Shown one piece after another: positions 58,465 to 64,000 of a DNA stretch of 64,000 bases (the first letter of the stretch is position 1; the number at the start of each line of letters is the position of its first letter). Location of the stretch: assembly GCF_000423205.1 (NCBI RefSeq), contig NZ_AUHN01000005.1, forward strand, positions 248,001 through 312,000, written 5' to 3'. The notes below the pieces were generated by a model that saw only the letters and a program-made list of their open reading frames with translations, was not told the origin of the DNA and searched no databases. Made by a program: the position numbers and the translations under genes. This stretch comes from Jonesia quinghaiensis DSM 15701 (lineage in GTDB: Bacteria > Actinomycetota > Actinomycetes > Actinomycetales > Cellulomonadaceae).

Positions 58465-61400
58465 ATGAGTACCGCACGCCCCGCCGACAACGGCGACACC
58501 AACGACACCGACGACTTCACTCCACCACGGGGGGTGCCGCTCGCCGCTGAGCCAACCCACCCGGTGGGGCATGACGCCCCAGCGGAGCCTACCCGCACCC
58601 CGGGACCAGGCCCGTTACCCCCGCCAACCGCTCAGCGTGTCACCGCCGTTATCGTCACCAACGGACTCACCCCATACTTGCGACCGCTACTTGTGTCACT
58701 CATGGGGCATGACGTCCTCCCCGGGCGTATCCTCATCGCTGACGTCTCTGCCGAATCGTCAGCACGCCTCCCCGAGGGCATGAGCTACCCGGTTACCCCA
58801 GAAATCATTGCGGTGCCCGGCGCGAAAACCTTCGGTGTCGCAGTATCGCGCGCCCTCGAACAAGGCAACCCACCGGTAGGCTCGCCCTGGCTGTGGCTCC
58901 TCCACGACGACACGATCGTGCACCACGGTGCACTCGCCGCCCAACTGGCAGTTGTCGAGTACTCCGCCAGCGTCCAAGTGATCGGCGCTAAACACGTCCG
59001 TTACGGTGCCCCCTCAGACCTTCTCGATGTTGGGTACTCCGTTGCACCCGGTGGCCGCCGCTTCACAGGCATCGAACCTGGTGAATATGACCAAGGCCAA
59101 CACGATGGCCGCGAAGACGTTTACGCAGTGGGACTCAACGGCGCTTTAGTCAGCCACGAACTGTGGCGCACCCTCAACGGCACCGACCCCGCATACGGTC
59201 GCTACGGCGACTCACTAGAGTTCTGCCGCCGCGCACGCCTCCACGGCGCCCGAGTTGTTGTCGCGCCCGCAGCAGTCATCGAACACGCCCAGGCCTCCCT
59301 GATGGGGTTGCGAGACAGCAACGAACTCCACCCATCACCGCGCCCCACAGTCCTCGACGACCACCTCGAAGAACCCACCTTCCGGGTGCGCCTCACCACT
59401 CAACGACTGTTCGCCGCCACCGACCGGCCCCTCATTCTCTACCCATTCTTCTGGCTACTCATCACCCTGATGGCGCCACTGCGAGCATTAGCACGCGTCA
59501 CCCGCAAACAACCACGCCGCGCAGTGAACGAACTTGGCATCCCCATCTGGCTCATCGGCCGAACCGGCTCAGTCATCGCCGGGCGTAGAAGGATCGCCGC
59601 AAGCAGAACCGTCCCCGCCTCAGTGCTCCGCCCTATGCGGGTAAGCCTCAGCGACCTCACCCAGTTTTACCGTGACCGGCGCCTCGCCCGCGCCGCACTG
59701 CGCAAACAGCTCTACGGCCTCAGCGAACTCGACCGCCGTGAAGTGCGCGCCATCGCCGCAAAACGCCGGTCCATGTTCATCACCCTCATCACGATGCTCA
59801 CCATCGCTACCGCCGTTGCGTTACGTGACCTCTTGCCCGCCCTTACCGGGCAAGGGCGCATCCTTGGTGGAGCGCTCGTCACAGCTGATGGCGGCTGGGC
59901 TGACCTGTGGCGCACCTGGACCAGCGGGTGGGTGCGAGACGGGCTCGGTGCCTCCGCACCAGCAGACCCACTCATCCAAACGCTGACCCCCATCACCACA
60001 CTCGCCGGTGGAAACCTGCAACTAGCAGTCCACCTCACGATGCTCGGCGCACTCATCGCATCAGGCATCGGCGCGTGGTTCGCAGCCGGGACCATCAGCC
60101 GCTCCGTGGTGATCCGCCTCTGGGCGTCACTGCTCTGGGTCGCATCACCAGCGTTCCTCATGGCATACAGCCAAGGGCGCCTCGGCGCGATCATCGCCCA
60201 CTCTGCGCTGCCATGGCTGATCGTTGCCGTGATGCGCGCCGCCGGTGTTCACCGGCGAGACCAACTCACCGGGCCGCAACTGCGCCACGAGAAACGTGCC
60301 GACGCGCTCCTGCGAGAAAAACTTGCCGAACAAGACACCGTCGCCGCGCGCCCCGCCGTAACATCACCAACCGCCCCACCACGCAAATCTCTTGCTGCAG
60401 TAGGAGGCGCCGCCCTCGTCTTCGCCGTGGTGTGCGCTGGTGCGCCTGTGCTTCTCATCCCCGGAATCATCGCGCTCATCATCGCAGCGATCGCCTCCAA
60501 AACGAGGGCCCTGCTTGTTGTGCCCATACCTGCGCTGGCACTCCTGGGCCCACTCCTGTTCCGGGCAATCATCAACATTGATGCCGGTGGTTGGCGAATC
60601 CTCGTGGCTGACCCAGGTGCCGCATACGCCTACGACACAGCCCCCACGTGGCAGCAAGTGCTCGGTGTACCCATCGAACACACCATCGCGCCACTGACGC
60701 AGGGGTGGGGTGCCGTCGTACTGTCGCTGCTGCCTTTTGTCCTTGGCGCAACGCTGCTCATCGGTGCGCTCTTAGCTTTCATCCGCCGCGGGCACGGTGC
60801 CCGTGGTGTGCGATTCGCGTGGATTCTCGCCATCGTGGGGTACGCCACCGCGCTGCTTTCCTCGGATATCGTGATCGCTGCCCACGAAGGTCAGTACGTG
60901 CATGGATGGTCCGGTGCAGGGCTGTCCCTCATGCTTGTTGGACTCCTTGGTGCGTGTGTGTGCGCAGCGGACGGTCTCGCAGGCAAAACACACCAGTATT
61001 CCTTTGGGTGGCGTCAAATTGGCCTAGGAATCGCAGCGACTCTTGTGCTTGTTGTTCCCATCGGAACTATTGCCATGTGGGCGCCGCAACGTACCCTCGG
61101 TGCCAGTGAAGGCGTCATCACCTACCTTGACGAATCACTTGTCCCCGCGGTCGCCCAACAAATGCAAGAATCCGGGCGCCAAGCGCGAGTTCTCATCGTT
61201 GACGCGCACGACGCGGACCACGTCAGCTACCAACTACTCCACCACGATGGACCCCACATGTTCGAAACCTCAACAGTGGTGAACGTTGCGCAACTTGCTG
61301 GCCGCCCAGACGACATCGCAGACCTTGTCGCCCACGTCTCACGCGGCATCGAAACCCAAGAAGGCCCAGCCCTAGCGTTCTCCCTCGCCGCACAAGGGAT

Positions 61401-61998
61401 CGGCTCCGTATTCGTCCCCGGTGATAACCCCTCAACAACAGCGCAACTTGTGTCACGCATCGACCGAGTAGCAGGAATCGAACGAATCACCACCAGCGAA
61501 CTAGGCACCCTGTGGCGCGTTAATCCCACAGAACTCGACCCAGCCCTCGCAACCGCGCCACCAACCACAACCACCACCAACGACGACACCCCTGAGCCGC
61601 GCATCACCATCGTGGCCGGAGAACCAGCCTGGGCAGTGCTCTACGAAGTCGGCACAGACACCCAAGGCGATGATGTACTCGGGCGCCCCCAAGCCCTCAA
61701 CGCTGGGACACTCAGCGTCAACGCAACCCTGCCAGAAGGCCAAGGGGAACGACTCCTTGTGCTAGCAGAAAACGCCGCCCCTGGGTGGCAAGCAACCCTC
61801 AACGGGCGCCCCCTCACCGCCACACAAGTAGCCGGAATGCAAGGATTCAACATCCCAGCAAGCGCCACCGAAGGACAACGCGTGACCGTCACTTACGAAC
61901 GATCATCCAGGCTGCCCTGGCTTATTGGCCAAAGCCTCGTCCTCCTCGTCTTTGTCCTCCTTGCGGTTCCCGTACGCCGCCGAGGAGAGGTGACCTGA
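58465..61998 (+). CDS. Giant membrane glycosyltransferase (GT2 domain plus multi-pass region)
   Basis: 1177 residues from ATG 58465. After a Pro-rich cytoplasmic tail, residues about 65-320 form a GT2 nucleotide-sugar transferase (VTAVIVTNGLTPYLRPLLVS, WLWLLHDDTIVHHGALAA with the metal Asp pair, VGLNGALVSHELWRTLNG). The rest holds about a dozen helices and, from about residue 880, an extracytoplasmic domain ending in a last helix. This plan fits the actinobacterial wall-polymer transferases found beside DUF5719. Sugar and acceptor unknown; RmlB nearby suggests deoxysugars. Its stop overlaps the DUF5719 start (ATGA). Confidence 0.88.
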   Translation: MSTARPADNGDTNDTDDFTPPRGVPLAAEPTHPVGHDAPAEPTRTPGPGPLPPPTAQRVTAVIVTNGLTPYLRPLLVSLMGHDVLPGRILIADVSAESSARLPEGMSYPVTPEIIAVPGAKTFGVAVSRALEQGNPPVGSPWLWLLHDDTIVHHGALAAQLAVVEYSASVQVIGAKHVRYGAPSDLLDVGYSVAPGGRRFTGIEPGEYDQGQHDGREDVYAVGLNGALVSHELWRTLNGTDPAYGRYGDSLEFCRRARLHGARVVVAPAAVIEHAQASLMGLRDSNELHPSPRPTVLDDHLEEPTFRVRLTTQRLFAATDRPLILYPFFWLLITLMAPLRALARVTRKQPRRAVNELGIPIWLIGRTGSVIAGRRRIAASRTVPASVLRPMRVSLSDLTQFYRDRRLARAALRKQLYGLSELDRREVRAIAAKRRSMFITLITMLTIATAVALRDLLPALTGQGRILGGALVTADGGWADLWRTWTSGWVRDGLGASAPADPLIQTLTPITTLAGGNLQLAVHLTMLGALIASGIGAWFAAGTISRSVVIRLWASLLWVASPAFLMAYSQGRLGAIIAHSALPWLIVAVMRAAGVHRRDQLTGPQLRHEKRADALLREKLAEQDTVAARPAVTSPTAPPRKSLAAVGGAALVFAVVCAGAPVLLIPGIIALIIAAIASKTRALLVVPIPALALLGPLLFRAIINIDAGGWRILVADPGAAYAYDTAPTWQQVLGVPIEHTIAPLTQGWGAVVLSLLPFVLGATLLIGALLAFIRRGHGARGVRFAWILAIVGYATALLSSDIVIAAHEGQYVHGWSGAGLSLMLVGLLGACVCAADGLAGKTHQYSFGWRQIGLGIAATLVLVVPIGTIAMWAPQRTLGASEGVITYLDESLVPAVAQQMQESGRQARVLIVDAHDADHVSYQLLHHDGPHMFETSTVVNVAQLAGRPDDIADLVAHVSRGIETQEGPALAFSLAAQGIGSVFVPGDNPSTTAQLVSRIDRVAGIERITTSELGTLWRVNPTELDPALATAPPTTTTTNDDTPEPRITIVAGEPAWAVLYEVGTDTQGDDVLGRPQALNAGTLSVNATLPEGQGERLLVLAENAAPGWQATLNGRPLTATQVAGMQGFNIPASATEGQRVTVTYERSSRLPWLIGQSLVLLVFVLLAVPVRRRGEVT

Positions 61999-64000
61999 TG
62001 GGTGTTCAAACACAAGAAGCAATCGACAAACGCCGCGCCCGCCGCTCAACGGTGGCGTATACCGTCAGCGCTGTGACACTCGTCGGTGCCATGGTGGGCT
62101 TAGCGTTCATGCCGCAATGGGCGCCCACCCCACAAAGCACCGACGGGGTGGTTAGTGGGCTAACCACTGTGTCCCTCGGTGCACCCTCCTCAACGTTGAC
62201 CTGCCCAGTACCGGTCACGGTCAGTGGGTCAGCCGCAACAACCCTTGATGATTCGTTGAACGAGGTGCAAGTAGGGGTTTCTAGTGCGGCACGCGTAGCC
62301 GTTGTTGGCGGGCAAGGGACCGTCGATGTCAGTGGGCTGGTGCCGTTTATTGGCAACGACGCCGCTGAAAGCGGCGAAAACACTGACCCTGACGATGGTG
62401 CTGATGATTCTGCAGATGCAGATGCAGATGCAGATGCAGATGCAGATGCAGATGCTGCGGGTGCTAGCAGTGCTCCCGCAGCCGATCCGGTATCGAGTGT
62501 GACCGGTCACTCCATTCCCGCCGGTGCGGTGCGAGAATACCCGGGCCTGCGTGACGCACTCAGCCTTGTCACCCAGGGTCGCGCCATAGCAGCCCCTAAC
62601 GCTGCAGAATGGACCGGCGCCGGAGTCATCACCCGCATCAACGGCGGTGATCTACGCGGCTCGGCAGGGGCATCGTGCATGCCCGCGTCCAGTGAACAGT
62701 GGCTTGTTGGCGGATCCACCGAGTTGGGGTCATCAGCGAAACTCGTGGTGCAAAACCCGTCCCTCACCCCCGCAACAGTGACCGTAACCCTGTGGGGGCC
62801 ATCCGGCCGAGTTGGGCTCGCAGGCTCCGAATCACTCCTCGTTGCACCCGGAGAACAAACCGAACTACTCCTCGAAGGGGTCGCTGCAGAACAACGCCGC
62901 CTCGCCGTGCACGTCGCAGCAGAAGGAGCACTCGTGTCCTCCTACATGCTGCACACCGAACTTGACGGAATCACCGCGAAAGGGCTCGACTATGTGATGC
63001 CCGGCGCAACACCACGCCGCGTCAACGTGATGCCCGGGGTGGCGCTAGGCCCAACAACTGATGACACGGAACGCGCTTCCAGTGTGCGTCTCGTTGCTCC
63101 AGATTTTGGCCCAGTCACTTCCCTCGCTGAGGTGAGTGAAGATGACGCCGCTGAGGTTGGCGGAGACGTCGTAGGGCAAGCCCGAGTCCATGTACTCGGG
63201 GCGAACGGCGAGATCGCCCTCTTTGGGGCGGACACTATTGACCTCGTGGCTGGGCACGTTGTTGACGTACCCCTCACTGGTGTCCCTGAAGGCATGTACA
63301 CCATCGTTGTCGAAGCTGACACTGCTATCACTGCGGCGACCCGCGTCAACCGTGAAGCGCAACTCGACACCGAGTCACGGTTTGGGGTCCCCGCTGACTT
63401 CATGTGGGTGCCCTCCCTGGACAGCCTCACCTCGGTAGGGGAGCCCACCACTGAGGGATTCACCGAGACAGCCTCGGGAACTGATGCTGCTGACCCAAGA
63501 GCCGCACTTGACCAAGACGGTGAGAACACGCCAACCGGGCTGCCGGTCACAACCCCGCAAGGGGTGCTGCCACTCCCTATGGGAATGGCATCGACGGTTG
63601 CGGTGACCCGGCTTCCCAACGCATCAACAGTTGATGAACTCACCCAAGCGATTAGCGACATCCCCCGCGTTTATGCGCAAGACGACGCTGGGGAAGAAAC
63701 TGACGAGGAAACCGCTGCGCGCGATGCGTGGCGCGGCGCCGCGGCAGTCATTGGGCGTGTTGTGTTTTTCGATGCTCAAGGCAAGCAACTGCAAGCCCAA
63801 GATGTGACAGCAAGTGCGGGTCAAACAGTCACCATCGACGCCAACACAGTTGATGGCGCTGTTGCTGTGGCATTCGTTGAAGCCACTGCTCCGGGTGCTG
63901 GTGAAGGTGCTGGTGAAGGCAACCACAGCCAACATTCCGTCGTGTGGTCACTCGTTGCGCGTTCCCCTGACATCAACGGTGCGATGAGTTCGTTCCACGT
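61998..64000 (+). CDS. DUF5719 family protein, partial
   Basis: At least 667 residues, cut by the right edge. One N-terminal helix (VAYTVSAVTLVGAMVGLAFM) anchors an extracytoplasmic, Ala/Val/Thr-rich beta-sandwich-like body (SSAKLVVQNPSLTPATVTVT, LWGPSGRVGLAGSESLLVAP), the DUF5719 pattern. An Ala-Asp dipeptide tract near residues 138-153 comes from a hexanucleotide repeat. ATG overlaps the glycosyltransferase stop and follows GAGGAGAGG. Always seen with such transferases; probably an accessory of surface glycan export. Function unknown. Confidence 0.88.
   Translation, partial: MGVQTQEAIDKRRARRSTVAYTVSAVTLVGAMVGLAFMPQWAPTPQSTDGVVSGLTTVSLGAPSSTLTCPVPVTVSGSAATTLDDSLNEVQVGVSSAARVAVVGGQGTVDVSGLVPFIGNDAAESGENTDPDDGADDSADADADADADADADAAGASSAPAADPVSSVTGHSIPAGAVREYPGLRDALSLVTQGRAIAAPNAAEWTGAGVITRINGGDLRGSAGASCMPASSEQWLVGGSTELGSSAKLVVQNPSLTPATVTVTLWGPSGRVGLAGSESLLVAPGEQTELLLEGVAAEQRRLAVHVAAEGALVSSYMLHTELDGITAKGLDYVMPGATPRRVNVMPGVALGPTTDDTERASSVRLVAPDFGPVTSLAEVSEDDAAEVGGDVVGQARVHVLGANGEIALFGADTIDLVAGHVVDVPLTGVPEGMYTIVVEADTAITAATRVNREAQLDTESRFGVPADFMWVPSLDSLTSVGEPTTEGFTETASGTDAADPRAALDQDGENTPTGLPVTTPQGVLPLPMGMASTVAVTRLPNASTVDELTQAISDIPRVYAQDDAGEETDEETAARDAWRGAAAVIGRVVFFDAQGKQLQAQDVTASAGQTVTIDANTVDGAVAVAFVEATAPGAGEGAGEGNHSQHSVVWSLVARSPDINGAMSSFH
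62412..62453 (+). repeat. Hexanucleotide tandem repeat (GCAGAT)x7 inside the DUF5719 gene
   Basis: Seven perfect copies of GCAGAT encoding alternating Ala and Asp in a linker. Because the unit is a multiple of three, changes in copy number alter linker length without shifting the frame. Confidence 0.95.

Noticed and set aside
62412-62453. Hexamer repeat as an on/off phase-variation switch
   Set aside because: The unit length is six, so slippage keeps the reading frame; only linker length can change.
1-64000. CRISPR arrays, insertion sequences, integrases or prophage genes
   Set aside because: No direct-repeat arrays, transposase motifs or phage genes were found on either strand; the only decayed gene is the internal deletion near 49920.

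Overview
The window is chromosomal DNA from a moderately high-GC Gram-positive actinobacterium. Evidence: two WhiB proteins (WhiB1 and WhiB2/WhmD types), mycothiol enzymes (Mca, a DinB/MDMPI-fold protein), the coproporphyrin heme pair HemH/HemQ, PdtaS, DUF4307, DUF5997, DUF2505, TIGR03089 and DUF5719 proteins, and many genes that start directly behind a TANNNT -10 box (leaderless). Gene content and order fit Micrococcales, perhaps near Jonesia or the Cellulomonas group; that placement is inference. I saw no tRNA, rRNA, CRISPR array, insertion sequence or phage gene.

Layout. 1-3105 (minus): iron-siderophore ABC importer (ATPase, binding lipoprotein, apparently fused double permease cut by the left edge) behind a DtxR/IdeR box. 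3348-8114 (plus): propeller-like lipoprotein, then DUF4956, a VTC-fold polyphosphate-polymerase-like protein and a large carbohydrate-binding lipoprotein. 8156-9583: divergent EamA exporter and MarR regulator sharing tandem palindromes. 9612-12618: OafA-type acyltransferase and a DJ-1/PfpI protein. 12818-17878: Bax-inhibitor-like protein, FKBP, a DUF5997/LysR-sensor-domain pair, MsrA and an AI-2E family protein. 17927-25232: ilvA, greA, TetR, DUF4307, mca, small membrane protein, nitrilase-family amidase, hemolysin III and a short-chain prenyltransferase; this matches the order around Rv1080c-Rv1086 of Mycobacterium tuberculosis. 25339-27290: hemH and hemQ.

27393-36131: pdtaS and whiB1 flank a DUF2505 gene and a complete cebEFG-bglC-cebR-like cellobiose operon with CebR/CelR-type operators. 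36532-40638: small membrane protein and an EccC/EssC-like three-ATPase protein. 40748-46315 (minus): LolD/FtsX-type ABC transporter and a NarL-type two-component system. 46416-48497 (plus): OmpR-type two-component system. 48494-51395: GtrA, a MDMPI-family gene, a decayed paralogue, and a secreted cutinase/polyester hydrolase without cysteines. 51501-64000: purK, purE, two LytR-CpsA-Psr proteins, rmlB-like dehydratase, TIGR03089, whiB2, a giant glycosyltransferase and a DUF5719 protein cut by the right edge; related genes lie together in Rv3260c-Rv3277 of M. tuberculosis.

The regulatory DNA is unusually readable. There is one iron box, three GGGAAY-N18-GTT promoters of the thiol-stress sigma type (SigR/SigH) before bax, msrA and mca, CebR sites at the beta-glucoside operon, and several dyads centred on divergent promoters. 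The main biological themes are iron and heme supply, mycothiol/thiol redox defence, plant-polymer sugar use and cell-envelope glycan assembly.
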